Shown: piece after piece, positions 12,527 to 24,147 of the stretch | Position numbering within the stretch: the stretch's first letter is position 1 | Layout: every line of letters begins with the position of its first letter | Position numbers and translations under genes: made by a program | Assembly (NCBI GenBank): GCA_003255025.1 | Contig: QANY01002227.1 | Span: 483,501-547,500, forward strand | Reading direction: 5' to 3' | Length of the DNA: 64,000 bases | From: Datisca glomerata | Lineage: Eukaryota > Streptophyta > Magnoliopsida > Cucurbitales > Datiscaceae | The notes under the pieces: model-generated | What the model saw: only the letters and a program-made list of their open reading frames with translations | What the model was told of the DNA's origin: nothing | The model's database searches: none

Positions 12527-13300
12527 CATCATACGGTGGGTCCTGAAAATAGTTTGAGATATAAGCGTCAAGGTCTTGGTTGGATTCTGTTGGAGGCGGA
12601 GACAGGAGTACTGGTTCCAGTGATGGTACAGGGAGATTGTCCAAGGTCTGCCGTAGATGTATGAGAATGACAAGTGAGGTGGAATTGCGTATCCAGCTGG
12701 TAGGGGTCTTGAGACTCAAATGGATACGGATCCTGATAATGAGTAGGAGAAAAGCCACTGAGGATAAATGAGCGTTGAAACTCATGTAAAGCAGATGAGG
12801 AAGCTCTAGATGAGAGTTGAGGACTTGGAGGAAATGACCCAAGAGGAAAACTATTATATACGTCATCCATGGCTTGTTCATTAAGCCTTGTTAATGTCTA
12901 GCCTAATTTCTTCATGAGTCGGCTTTCATATTTGGCCAAGTAGCAGAGGAATTCCAGAAATGAACATGGTTTTTCATTTACAGATTTCCATCTGTAAAAT
13001 GATCTTGCTCTCTATGGAGTGTGAAGAAACAGAAAAATGTCTGTTGCTGCTTGCGAGGAACGGTCCATATATTGTGCTCAGTGAGGAGCTTGTTGAGCTG
13101 GCTTCTCCAATAAGGAAGAGGGACAAACAGTTGAAGAAGTGTAACAAGGTGGGTATAGGTATTGGTAGAGTCACATATATAATGGTAAATGGGATATGTA
13201 GGAAACCCGATGGCACAGTAATGGAGAGTGGAAAGAGTCTAGAGATACTAGAGGAACGGTAGTATAAGAGATGGTCATATCAAAATGGTCGGGATAAAGA
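12527..13300 (-). pseudogene. Caulimovirid downstream protein region (degenerate)
   Basis: Two overlapping open frames here (about 12881-12507 and 13216-12974) match, in separate pieces, the plus-strand copy at 42607-43400. The match includes a hydrophobic segment (PYWRSQLNKLL) and a C-terminal acidic, Ser/Pro/Tyr-rich tail ending near DPPYDEEYA. The two copies support each other as former coding sequence. Its function is unknown to me; florendoviruses have an extra protein after the polymerase, and this could be it or the polymerase C-terminus. Confidence 0.5.
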
Positions 13301-13354
13301 TGGATCTAGGTTTTTACGAGTAACAGATGAAGCCAATAAAATAAAGTTTTATGG

Positions 13355-14639
13355 CTAGATTGTTGACAGTAGTAGGTCCGTCAGGTTTAGGTCCGGAGGG
13401 AAAATGATAGCAGGCATGTTGAAAGGCATTGTTGGACTTGGGTCAAGAGTATTCGAAATGGTAAGAATAAAAAGTATGGGTGTAAAAGACATGATGTCTT
13501 TCTGAGGTCGAGAGAGATAATCAACAATGTTATTCGGATGTCCTTTGAGATGACGAACTGTGAATTTATAGCGGGAGAACCAGTCTTTCCATATGAGAAG
13601 CTGACTATCGGGGAGGACGTTTCCTTTAGGATCTAGCATCTTTAGAAAGGACGTGTTATCCATTTCGACAGTAAATTTATACGGACTGAGATAAAAGCTG
13701 AATTTTTTTATCCTTTTTTTACCGCTAGGATTTTCTTATATGTAGCATGATAATGTTTTCCAGCGTCTTTAAATTGTCCACAATAAAAATGTTTGCCTTT
13801 TTCTTCCTCAATGAGAATGGCCCCCCAATGTTCATCACTGGCATCTGTCTGTAGGATGCGAAGTCCTGTGTCAGGAATCTTCAAGGGATAAGGATGAGAA
13901 AGTTCCTCGAGGACTTGGAGTGCCTTGGTCTGAGTGGGGCCCCAAGTTGGAGGATTCTTTTTTAGAAGTTTGGACAGATGACTAGTATAAGTGGCTACAT
14001 GAGGGATAAAGTCTCTGAGAAAATTGATGATGCCTAGGAACTGTTGAATTTGTTTGACCGTTAAATCAGTATTGGGAAATTTGAGTAATTCCACAGCAAT
14101 GAGGGGCCTGGTTGGAATTTTCCATCTTCAAATATCATGCCCATGAAGTCAATTCGGGTGGCACCAATTTCATCCTTCTTGGTTGTGACTGCGGATTTTC
14201 TGAGAAGAGAAGAATATCATCGATATAAACCAAAGCACTGCGTAAAATGGGCTCAAACATTTAGGTCATGGCTTTTTGAAATAGTGAGGGAGCAACTTTA
14301 AGTCCAAAAGGCATGACGGTGGTACTGGGCATTGGGTATATAGAAAGCAGTCTCATTACGGTCCTCAGGATGAATGCCTAATTGCCAAAAACCAGCTTTA
14401 AAGTCAAATTTTGAGAAAATCTTGGCCTGTTTCAAGTGGATGGACAGAGTACTAGGCTTAGGAAGAGGAAATTTATCATCTTGAAGGAATATGTTAAAAG
14501 GCTTATAGTCAATCACAAGTCTTTTTCCCCGTTTTAGTTCTGATCTTTTCTCCACATAAAAAGCTTGACACGCCCAAGCAGATTTAGCGGGTGCAATGAG
14601 TCCTTGCCGAAAAAGAGTTGCACATTCTTCGCGGGCCAA
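13355..14639 (-). pseudogene. Caulimovirid reverse transcriptase / RNase H (degenerate)
   Basis: The fragment 14639-14298 has RT palm blocks (FSKFDFKAGFWQLGIHPEDR). The catalytic YIDD motif is still readable at about 14230-14212 but in a different, frameshifted segment. 14094-13708 carries the RT thumb (QFLGIINFLRDFIPH) and the RNase H start LQTDASDEHWGAIL with its catalytic Asp. 13663-13355 holds the RNase H end (KGHPNNIVDYLSRP). At least one frameshift and several stops separate these pieces. The pol arrangement is that of Caulimoviridae: RT-RNase H with no integrase after it. Confidence 0.85.
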
Positions 14640-14939
14640 CTTGAGATCATTTGGATTCGTGCCTGGATGGGTGGCCTTGGTGGGATTGAGATCTTCATTG
14701 CTTTTGAAAGGAAGTCAGACAAAGAATGCTGGATTTTTCGAGAGGGGGAAAGTATGTGTGAACTATTCATGACTATCAGCACAGTAGGGAAGGATCTAGT
14801 CCCGGATATGTGCGTATGCATGAGGAACTTGTTGTAGTTCCAAGAGACTGGCAATAGTGGTATAAGCATGGAAAAAACTTTTGTATTGGATGCCTGTGGA
14901 CTGAAGTTTCTTTGTGCGGGAGAATGCATAAAAAATAAT

Positions 14940-15400
14940 CAAAATATCATTGCGAGGAAGATCAATGCTTAACACCTTGATCCAGAGGATGCGGTTTAGG
15001 AAGAATCGAAGACCAATGCGTTTCTTGGTAATCCATTCAATTTTGAATAAACTTCCATTAGTAGTGGAGAAATATTGATTAAATGGAGCTTAATCTTCGG
15101 GAGGAAGGAGACAGAGTTTCATGACTATTCTGCAAGAGCTAGTTTCTTGGTAATCCATTCATGTTTGGCAAATTTGTAAGGAAGAAGCTTGATCTCAATA
15201 TGGGGTTTGATGGAAACAGATTGTGCTTCTGGAGGGGTGTTTAAAGCCCCAAGAGAACCCATACAAAGGATTGGAGTCGTTTTGGAAGATGTGTCCGAAG
15301 TAGAGTCAAATGAGGCTTCTGAAGTAGAGTCAGAGGAGGCTTCAGAAGTAGAGGAGAAGCTGGCTTCTTCTTCGGAGTAGGGTAACACATATTGAGTTTC
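14940..15400 (-). pseudogene. Caulimovirid protease-region remnant
   Basis: Between the zinc knuckle and RT lies a Ser/Thr/Asp-rich repeat (SEASSDSTSEASFDSTSD) followed by HIEIKLLPYKFAKHEWI, which resembles the lead-in to a pararetroviral aspartic protease. The DTG/DSG active-site motif was not found, so the catalytic part appears deleted or too decayed to see. Confidence 0.45.
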
Positions 15401-15451
15401 CTCATTGCAGCTAACCTATTCTTCCACAACAGATTCAATATCATTATCATC

Positions 15452-16485
15452 TCAGAGGAGGAGGACTGTTTGTAAATGTTGGAGCATCTGAATATCTCTT
15501 TTGGTTTTATGGGGACAACTCTTTGCAAAATGCCCTTTCTGGCCACAGATGTAGCATTTATAAGATTTTCTAGAGGAAGGGTGTCGTTTTTTAAAATACT
15601 GAAGAAAAGGATTGGCTCTGGATTGACAACGGGAGAACTTTCGACGAGGTGGAAAATGGTGTGAGCGAGATGTCATTTCTTTATTCCTTTCCTTAGAACA
15701 CGAACAATCCTTTTGGGTATTGCACTTGATTTTGAGATATGGTTTAGTACAAGCTTACCAGAGTTTGGATTCCCCTTTGAGTATTCATTTGAAAAACTTT
15801 TGTTGTTCGCATAGTTCATCGAGGGTGGCCAATGCAAGTTGATAGATTTCGTCGAGAGAAATGTTAGTCATATCACGATGGAGTGCATTAATTGTCCTGT
15901 GAAGTTTAGGTTGCAATTATTCGAGAGAGAGGCAATGAACGTATGTCTAAGGTTGACATCGTTGGCTCTATTCAACATGTAATACTTATCAAACATCCGT
16001 TGAAAATGTTTTTTCAAATCACGACACTCTAAGGAGCAGCATTTCATTTTTAAAAAGTCTTGACGGCTACGTTGTTCAATAAGTTGGAAGTCGCCAATGA
16101 AATCTTTGTGTAACATACTCAAAGGAGTTTCAGCATCAGGACTGCGAGCTGCGGATATCATTTGATAAGGACTAAGAATTTGAAACCATTCTCTGAGAGT
16201 CCCTATTAAGTGGGATAAGAATTCAGAGAGAACATCTTCGAGGGCCGTGTCAGGTTTGGAGAGCTGTAAATAATTCCAAGCTCCAAATTCATGAAGACGA
16301 TCACACCATTTGTTTAGAGGGAGATCGTCAAAAGTAAACCAATGGCCAGTAGTCGGTTTATAATCTGATCTTGGTTCTTGGATATGCATTGGAGGAGGAA
16401 GATCATCCATAAAAGAGTTCTTCCATATCACCTGGTTAGACCATAGCAATCTTGGAGATGTCAGCTTGACAATCGTCTGAAGCAA
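15452..16485 (-). pseudogene. Caulimovirid coat/gag protein with CCHC zinc knuckle
   Basis: 16485-15868 encodes a coat/gag-like segment, including WFTFDDLPLNKW, a WFQIL block and a Cys-rich patch near its end. 15676-15452 carries a basic stretch and the zinc knuckle CYICGQKGHFAKSC, which fits C-x2-C-x4-H-x4-C. The two pieces are in different frames, so at least one frameshift separates them. The nucleic-acid-binding knuckle after a coat domain is the usual caulimovirid order. Confidence 0.75.
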
Positions 16486-17195
16486 GGCTAGAGCTATCTG
16501 CAGTGCTGGAGTTATCAGTTTCAGAAAATGAGCTGGAAAGAATGTAAGGAATGTATTGTCTGATCAGGATCAATGAGGGCTTTATATTTCTATTTAAGTG
16601 GAGAGTTGGACTGTGGTGGAAGGTCAAGTTGGATTAAGAGGATTATTTGGAGGCTGTGAAGGAGGATGGCTTTGGCCGATCTGGGAGAGATTGTCTTAAG
16701 AGAGGATAAGACATCTTAAAAAGATTATTATAATCAAAGGCATTGGGATAAGTCATGGAAGAGGAAGGGTACTTAGGAGCTGGCCTACTCATGGGATATG
16801 AAGGATATGGATCATAGATAGATCGAGATTGCTCTTTTTGCCATATCTGTATCTATTCTGGAGAGATCTTGTTGAATCTTGGAGAGTTCATGTTCCTTTT
16901 TTCTGAACTTGGAGCCCACGTACCCTATTTCGACCATGTGCTTTAATTCAGCATCCAAGTGCATAACTTTTAAAGATAACACTTCTCAAAGCTGCTTAAC
17001 TTGATCTGAGATATGTCCTACTTAAATGGATAAGGTGTCTGACTGAAGGTTTAACCGATCTAATTTAGAATCAATCTTTGTGAGAGTCTAATTTTGGCAC
17101 ACAGCATTTTCAGATTGCCAATTAAGAACTTCTTCGCCCGTAGTGAGAGACCTAAGTTCTCCAGTGACAGTGACCTCAGCAAGAATGGAGAAAGG

Positions 17196-18719
17196 TCAAG
17201 TGGAAACTTTTGTTTCTAGATTGGTTCTTCTGGTCAAATGTGAAAAATCCCGATCATAGGATTCCATCATGGCAAGGCAGGGGACATGACGAGTGACAGG
17301 TTGGACTGGAAGAACCGGATTGGGATGCTGTTTTGGAAGAAGGTCTATATGGCCAGTCTCTTTGAGTAGCTCATATAAAGACATCTGCTGAGAAGGAACT
17401 AAGGGCTGTGGTCTGACCCAGTAGTCATTAGTAAGAGAAGAGTTGTGATTATCATCGTCGAAGTGATAGTGGGAAGACTGTTGGTGGGAAGACTGTTGGC
17501 GACAAGAAGATCTGGTGGGTTTCTTGCGAATTGTATAAACCTTTCGATAACATGACTCATCGTTAGAGTCTTCTTCATCCCAAACAAGAGTATCACAGTC
17601 GCAATCGGGGTCACAATATTCTGGGGCAACATCCCATATAAAATGATCATTCACGTGTGAAACATAACATGGCTGGGCTGAATCATCTACCCAAGTAATT
17701 GGAGGGCAACTCCGAGATGGTGTGTAAGAATGAGCGATGGTCAAGATGCTTCTAGAAAACAAGGGTCTCGACGATGACTCTGCTTTGCCAGGTCTGGCAC
17801 AAATGGTTTTTACAGTCCCATATGGGAGACGGTGCACCTGCGGAGGGGTAGAAGTATGGATATCCCGTTGGATAGAATGAAACTGGCGTTCATAATTGTT
17901 AATCCATTCGAGTGGCATCGGTTGTGTGAGTTCATCCTTAGAGATATGCCGAGGGATCTAGATGATAGAGGCATCATCAGCTCTTTCAGAGATATAAATA
18001 AGAGTGTCTTGTGTGGAGTTGGGGAAATAGAGGTCGAAAGAGTGATTTTGGAGGTGATAAATTATCTGATGATGCAGGGTGGCCGTGATAGCCTGGAAAT
18101 CCTGTTCTGCTTCAACAATTTGGACTTGAACTTTCAGTCTCTAAGAAATAGTTAGGTCTGAAAGTTTAATATTAAAATCTATGGTGAGAATAACAGTTCC
18201 ATTGCTGAGAGTGGTTAAAATCGAAATAATCAAAGCATTACTGTAGGGAGTGAAGGTGGTGTCCAGGAGAGCAATTCTAGTAGTAGCTGCAATCCCTTTT
18301 CTACCATGGAGAGTCAAGGCAAGACGAATAGCACCAACATGGAGGTGAGTATAACCTTATGTCTACCAACCATTAAGCAACTCTTGAGGGATCTCTAGAG
18401 TGTCATATTATTCTGTTGTGGTGGCTTGGAGACCATAGTGATCTAATTTTTGTGGTTTGAACAATCTCTTTAACATGAGGCATGTGGGTAGATATAAGAG
18501 TTCTGATACTGCGAAGTACTCGTTTGACCAATGATAAAGGTTGTATGGACTGAGAAGAGGTAATTCCGTCTCCTGAATTCTGATATCTTCAGGAAGATGA
18601 TGAATTTCAATAAGGTTATCAATCTTGTTGGACAGGGTTCGTCGAACAGAAGGGGGAAGATCTTTAGGAGAGAAAGAGGAGGAAATGCGAACATGTTCAA
18701 GACTTGTTGATTCACTCAT
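17196..18719 (-). pseudogene. Caulimovirid movement-type protein region (degenerate)
   Basis: The first ORF after the primer site starts with ATG at 18719 (MSESTSLEHV) and runs to 18408. Coding similarity then continues in broken frames to the open piece 17918-17196. By position this is the cell-to-cell movement (30K-type) protein and its C-terminal extension; I infer this from gene order and cannot align it. Several internal stops make it non-functional. Confidence 0.5.
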
Positions 18720-18780
18720 TTTCTAGGGTATCTCCTTACTGGCCTTATCTCATAAAAGGTTACCATTGCCTGGAAAAGCC

Positions 18781-18794
18781 TGGCTTTGATACCA
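18781..18794 (-). other. tRNA-Met primer-binding site of the caulimovirid
   Basis: On the minus strand this reads TGGTATCAAAGCCA, matching the plant pararetrovirus/retroelement consensus TGGTATCAGAGCCA except for one G-to-A change. It lies between the promoter and the first ORF, where reverse transcription starts in caulimovirids. Confidence 0.8.
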
Positions 18795-19166
18795 AGTAGG
18801 GATATCAACTATATTTTTCTCAGCTGATCAGCATGATAAATAAATTTAGTATCCAGGTAAGGCTCAACCAACATTATCTTTAAAGGAGGCACTTTAGGAC
18901 CTATGAACGTATTTACCATAATTCACAAACTCAGAGAATCACAGTGGGTATCCTTCTTAATATCACCGTCTGATTCTTTCTGATACACATGATCCCTCTG
19001 ACAATGAAAATTGTAGAGCATACTAAAATCTCAGCAGACAGAAGTAAACTATTATAAGATTAGGATTGTAAAGAGAACGAAGAGAAAGTTAGAAAGCCAT
19101 AAGAGAAAATACCCTTATATTTTTAATTCTGAGAACTTTTGCCTTACAAAAGATGAGAATCCCTCC

Positions 19167-19173
19167 TTATATA
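19167..19173 (-). promoter_or_regulatory. TATA box of the caulimovirid promoter
   Basis: TATATAA on the minus strand, in the context CTATATAAGGAGGG. The second viral copy has the aligned CTATATAAGAAGGG at 43653-43666. Position upstream of the primer site and conservation between copies support a genome-length-transcript promoter. Confidence 0.7.
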
Positions 19174-19492
19174 GAGCTGGAGGGAGAATACAGACAAGCA
19201 AGCTAAAGTAAACAAATAGGAAGCTACATGCCTAAAAAGCCTATTTTACCAAAGAGACTACAATTATTACAAAAAGACAGTAAACTACAGGCCTAAAAAA
19301 CCTACTTAAATAAAGTGACTATAACTATTACAAAAAGACACATGTAAAAGATAAAAACGTAGCGGTACTGATTGTTATTGATGGAGCTGAGGATCTGTGC
19401 TGAGGTCTCAGCTGAGGGCAAAAAGAAGAATTACCAGTTGCCTTTGGACATGGGCTCATGATTAGAGCCCAGATTGGCATATTCTTCTAGTT

Positions 19493-19511
19493 AATATATA
19501 TATATATATAT
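19493..19511. repeat. TA microsatellite, right flank of viral insert
   Basis: An (AT)n run starts a few bases beyond the right-hand 13-bp viral terminal repeat. It pairs with 12443-12458. Confidence 0.75.
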
Positions 19512-19514
19512 ATT

Positions 19515-20060
19515 GAAAAATAGTTGTAATCGGTTCAAATCGATTACAAGTTTATTGTAAAAATATAATCAAACCGAAAGTTTGATTATTTAAATTAATC
19601 AAAACGGTTATACTTACCGTAGTAAAAGTACCGACCGAACCAGTTAAACAAACATAATGCTTACCAAAATATTTTTTAAATTTTTTTAACCACAATTGTT
19701 ATTTATTCTATTTCCCCTTACAACATCATATTTGACCGCTATAATTAAACATTAACTAATATTCTTTTATGTTAAATTGTAAAATTAAACTACATATTAT
19801 ATAGAGATAAAGTCTCAGTATGACCATATGAACTTACAACTAAAGTTAAGATAATGATCATCTGTTCATGTTTAAAATGATTTAATACTCATTTTAAAAC
19901 ATTCTCAAGAAGCATTTAATATATATTTATTTTAATATAAATACTTCAAAATGAATAAAAATGATATATGATATATATATATCAAAAACACTAAAGACAA
20001 ATGATAGTTAACTTAATTTCACTGCCGATGGTATTTCAAAATATAGGAATGTCTGAACGT
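19515..20060. other. AT-rich sequence between viral insert and LINE
   Basis: No gene seen. The first 140 bases contain CGGTTC/GAACCG motifs like those at 12240-12380, suggesting the other half of a repeat split by the virus. The remainder is AT-rich and featureless. Confidence 0.4.
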
Positions 20061-20328
20061 TGCCCATCCTCAATAAATGTAGAAAGAGGAGTAGATAGAG
20101 ATAAAATTGTCTGAACAACTATATCCCAGCAAAGTAAAACTGTTGAAATAGTGAGCCATTCGGCACCCAAGGATCCGTAAATAAACAAATAGATGGAAAC
20201 TCTATTTGTTTATTTACAGATCCTAGGGCGCCGAATGGCTCCCTGTTTCAACAGTTTAGCTGAGATATAGTTGTTCAGACATGTTTATCTTTATCTACTC
20301 CCATTTCTACATTTATTGATGATGGGCA
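20061..20328. repeat. Fold-back inverted repeat at the 5' end of a LINE
   Basis: The arms 20061-20193 and 20201-20328 are inverted copies of each other with only scattered mismatches and a few small indels, separated by about 7 bases. The right arm is in the same orientation as the LINE coding sequence that follows; the left arm is its inverted copy. A transcript would form a hairpin of about 130 bp. Confidence 0.85.
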
Positions 20329-21090
20329 GTGGGTTTGGCCAAATTCAAGCTTGGAGACTGTATTTTCTTCTAGACATATTATTGTTCATATTCTGCATGA
20401 TGTAGATAAATGGCTTTGGGGCAGTGGTGATTTTTCTACAGATCATACTTATAGCGAACTTGTTGGTGTTACTTCAGAAGTTGCTTGGTATAAAGCTGTT
20501 TGGTTCTTAGGGCATATCCCTAAGTGTTCATCTATCCTTTGGTTACCCTTCTTAATAAGCTAAATATTAAAGATAGAGTTTCACAATGGGATCGTGATAT
20601 ATCTGAAAATTATATTTTTTGCATGCATGGATCGGAATCAGTCTCTCACCTCTTTCTGGATTGTGGTTATGCAGCTCATATTCTTGGTCCTATTATGAGG
20701 AAATGTGGGAGAGATATTGCAGATTTTAATTGGTCTTCTCTTATTCTCTGGCTTGGTTCCATTGGTAGTAGTAAGTCTATTGTAAATTTATGTCCCACGA
20801 CTTATTTTTTCTTGCTTTGTCTACTGTCTTTGGCTCGAAAGAAATAGGAGAATGTTTATAGGGGAATTTATGGATTTTCGTTTGTTGTCTAGGAAGATAT
20901 GCTTTATGGTTGAGGAAAGACTTATTTTTATTGAAAAGATTAGAAGTTTAAGTTATGGTTATTTCATAGCTAGTCTCTGTTTTTAAATTTTTTGATTTTT
21001 TTGTATTTATAGTCTCTGGGGTATACCTCTTATACTAGTGTAATATTTTTGGTTCAATACAAATTCTTTTGCCTTTTGACAAAAAAATAT
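20201..21090 (+). pseudogene. 5'-truncated LINE with zf-RVT domain
   Basis: Open pieces 20351-20563 and 20524-20847 (different frames) encode the C-terminal zinc-binding domain of plant LINE reverse transcriptases: a WFLGHIPKCSSILWLPF block followed by ISENYIFCMHGSESVSHLFLDC with the C-x2-C...H...C pattern. A frameshift lies between them near 20560. The 3' end at about 21085 is a short A-rich tail. The RT domain proper is missing. Confidence 0.8.
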
Positions 21091-21136
21091 AGCAATGTAG
21101 ATTAGTAACAGAAATAATAGTTTTCAATTTACCTCA

Positions 21137-21262
21137 TAATATTTTGTGTTTGATTGAGAAGAAAAATGTGTTTGTAAGTGGTTGAAGAAGACATCCTTAT
21201 AATATTTTGTGTTTGATTGAGAAGAAAAATGTGTTTATAAGTGGTTGAAGAAGACATCCTTG
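21137..21262. repeat. 63-bp tandem duplication
   Basis: Two near-identical adjacent copies start at about 21137 and 21200 (TAATATTTTGTGTTTGATTG...). They differ by about one base, so the duplication is recent or maintained. Confidence 0.8.
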
Positions 21263-21495
21263 ATGTAATTGTTTTTCTTCTTCTTTGCAATAAAATCTGA
21301 CTTTGATTAAAAAAAATCTAATTCGATTGAAACAACAGTTCATAAGTTTCCGACCTTGAAAATTCATTTTCCATCATCGTAAATAATTTTACACAAGTGA
21401 GTACATGATTGAATCATTCACACGGATCTAGTATTTTTGTAATACAACAAGTACACATATTAAAAGTGCGTTGATGGTTCTTGAAGTATATATAG

Positions 21496-23150
21496 TTAAA
21501 GCCTTAAGAAATGGAGAACTGCAGTGGCAGCAGCAAGAGACCCAAGTAGACTGATTGAGTTATTTCCAGGTTGTTTCCCAGCTAAATCTGATAGAGCTCT
21601 TATTACAATCACTGGACACCCATTTGACAGGCTTGTCTGATAAAAAAACAATGATCTCTGTTAGGTGAGAAAATGAATGTAATTTGAATTGGGTAAATAA
21701 GGTTTTTAATTTTATTTACCATGACTACAGCTGAACTTTCCATGTCAACTGATGAGACTAGAAAAGTTTGGAATAGGAAGTATCTGTAGGCAGCATTGTC
21801 TACAAAAATGTTGGCTGTTGACCCTTTAAGCCCAACTACCAACTTTGGCTTTTCAGGAAGGCATAAGGTTGAATTCACACATTGCTTCAAATCAATCCCC
21901 TGAAAAAAATAATTAAAACAGTTAAATAAATTAACACAAATAAATTAAGGTCATTCTCATGTGTACCAATTTGCTAATCGGTCCAGATTCCTCATTTGAG
22001 AGAACTGAAAAAGATGTTAATTAGTTAAAAATAATTATTTTTCTAGGCCGTTGAATAGAAAAACAACAGACCATATTAGTTAAAAATAATTAAAAAATCA
22101 TTTTATTATTTTTATGTTCATTTTCGTGCTAAGTCGATATGAGTTGATCATTGCATCAAAATCTTTTATATGTTACCTTAATTACTCAAACACCTCTTTA
22201 CTTTTAAAATTTAGTGAGGGACAACTCTTCTAGAACACAAAAAAATTTCCCGGAATGACCGACATGCTCTTTTCATAAAAAAATCATAAAAAAAAATAAT
22301 TCACATTTATTTGTGTTTAGTAAAATGTAAAACGTTACTTTCTGTCTTAGGTGAAATGAATGAACGACATTTTTTGTTTCAAATCGCTGATAGAGAGGGA
22401 GCTCTGACTTATAATTGAAATTAGAGAAGTTGTCCTGATGGACCCCTAAATGCCTGTGTAGATAAACTGTTGAGGAATTGTAACATCTCCAATGGACATT
22501 GAACTGTTCACATTTCCAGCTATTCCAAAATGGATAATTCCTCTTATGTCAAATAGATCCACCATTTGCTGTGTAACTGCTGCTGCATTCACCTTATTTA
22601 ATTTATTCACCTAATAAACTTGATTAGCTAAACTCAACATAGTAAATATCATCACTTTCCTGCAAGTTCAGAATATAATCGTGACGTGAGTTTATCAAAC
22701 AAATGATTCGAAAAACAATTTCTATGATCATACCATTCCAATTCCACATCTCACGCAGATGACTTTCTTATCATGGATCTTACCAACGAGAAATCGACAA
22801 CCTGAAATGTCATACGTTCGTTATTTCAATTAACTAACTAGGTAAATAATAAATAGCAACAAGTAAATGTATATATAAACCAAGATATGAATACAAATAC
22901 AAACCTGAAAGATCCGCAAATGGGTGATTGGGATGAAGGTTGAAATCAGAGAGAGCCAGAAAAGTATCTTCTTCAGGTGCAAATACAGTGACTAAACCAA
23001 TATATGCCCCTTTGTGGTTCACTTCCTTAACTATGTTCAAAATTCTCTCCCTGTTAATTGGCCGAGAAAATGAATTAATTACTGCTGAAGAATAGACCAA
23101 AACTAGGATAACCAAACACTTCGCTATTTCCTTTGTTGCCCTTGCTTTAA
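21496..23150 (-). pseudogene. Bark-storage-protein-like nucleoside phosphorylase, probably decayed
   Basis: Exons on the minus strand: from about 23150 to 22905, then 22801-22734, 22610-22454, 22004-21967, 21899-21720, 21636-21496 (stop TAA). Family features are a hydrophobic leader, a GLVTVFAPEE block, RGIIHFGIAGNVN, the VDMESSAVV nucleosidase signature and a VIRALSDLAG block with the conserved Asp. Members of this PNP/UDP family are secreted or vacuolar storage/nucleosidase proteins of about 330 aa. Two defects are visible. No ATG occurs between the upstream in-frame stop and exon 1. The third exon must either use a GC donor (CAG|GCATTT) or hit TAG at 22448-22446, where the family has Trp. 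The residues usually following that Trp (roughly 60) are missing. Downstream phases remain intact, so decay looks recent. Confidence 0.7.
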
Positions 23151-23159
23151 AAAGGTCTA

Positions 23160-23223
23160 CTTATAGATTATATTGGACTCTTCTATATAAGAAACAATTG
23201 TTAGAATATCATTTTTGAATTAA

Positions 23224-23256
<33 letters not shown>

Positions 23257-24147
23257 TTTACTTTTGGCATATACTTTGCTGATTTTTTTAATGCCTTGTT
23301 GAAAGGACATCCACTCAAAGAAAAAATGAGATGTGGTTAAAGAAAAGCTCAAGGTCCACCGGAAAATAATTGTAAAGACTGGTGCAAGTTGCAAATTTTA
23401 ATGGAAAATTTATATATCTAGATAAATTTAAAGATAATATTTTAATAAAGATCAAGTTTTCTATTTTAAGGGTGTTTCAATAATCATTTCAAATTAGTAA
23501 ATAAATTCAAGAATATATAGTCATTAGATTTAAAACATATATACAATTCATTCAAACAATTATCTAATTAAGGATAAGAATATATATTCAATCAACTGAA
23601 ATTTTCCTCTTCTTAATTCAAATTTTTTTTGGTAGATATAAAACATATCATTAGTTAACTACTATCTCATTGTTTAAATATAGAGAGTCAATTAATGCTG
23701 AAAATAAAAAAAAATTAGAAGAAACCGTTGAAACATATATCAGTACCGAAATATTTAAAAAAAAATTGAAAAACACATTACCAAAAAAGTGAATGATTTT
23801 CAAATTCCTAATCTTCCCAAAAATCAACCGCTATCAATGACAACTACCAAAAATATACTCAAAACCCTAACTACCACACTTACTTACATATTTTAAAATA
23901 TATCATTGATTGATTGTTTATCTTATTGCTTATCTCTTAATTTTAGGTGTCAATATTATGTTAATGAGAAACATGATATAAAATATATCATCGATTCACT
24001 ACTTATCAAGTTGTATAAATATAGGGAGTCAACTAATGTTGGACACAAAAAAATTGAATTTTAAAATTTGGAAGAAACCGCTAAAACACATATCAAAACT
24101 AAAATATTTAAAAAATAATTGAAAAACATATTTCTAGAAAAGGGAAT
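23160..24147. other. AT-rich spacer with (ATT)n microsatellite
   Basis: No gene seen. An (ATT)n run is at 23226-23256. The interval 23640-24130 contains two diverged direct copies of a stretch including GAAACCG(T/C)T(G/A)AAACA, about 360 bases apart. Confidence 0.5.

Larger units (their letters stand above)
12515..19487 (-). mobile_element. Endogenous caulimovirid (florendovirus-like), one genome-length unit
   Basis: A 13-bp direct repeat TGGCATATTCTTC occurs at 12515-12527 and 19475-19487, 6960 bp apart. Everything between reads on the minus strand in the order promoter, tRNA-Met primer site, movement-type protein, coat/gag with zinc knuckle, reverse transcriptase, RNase H, and a downstream protein region. 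There is no integrase and no LTR, as expected for a pararetrovirus. The length is near the lower end of caulimovirid genomes. The frames are interrupted by many stops and frameshifts, so this is a degenerate, non-functional copy. The genus (florendovirus) is inferred from gene order and TA-repeat flanks. Confidence 0.85.
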
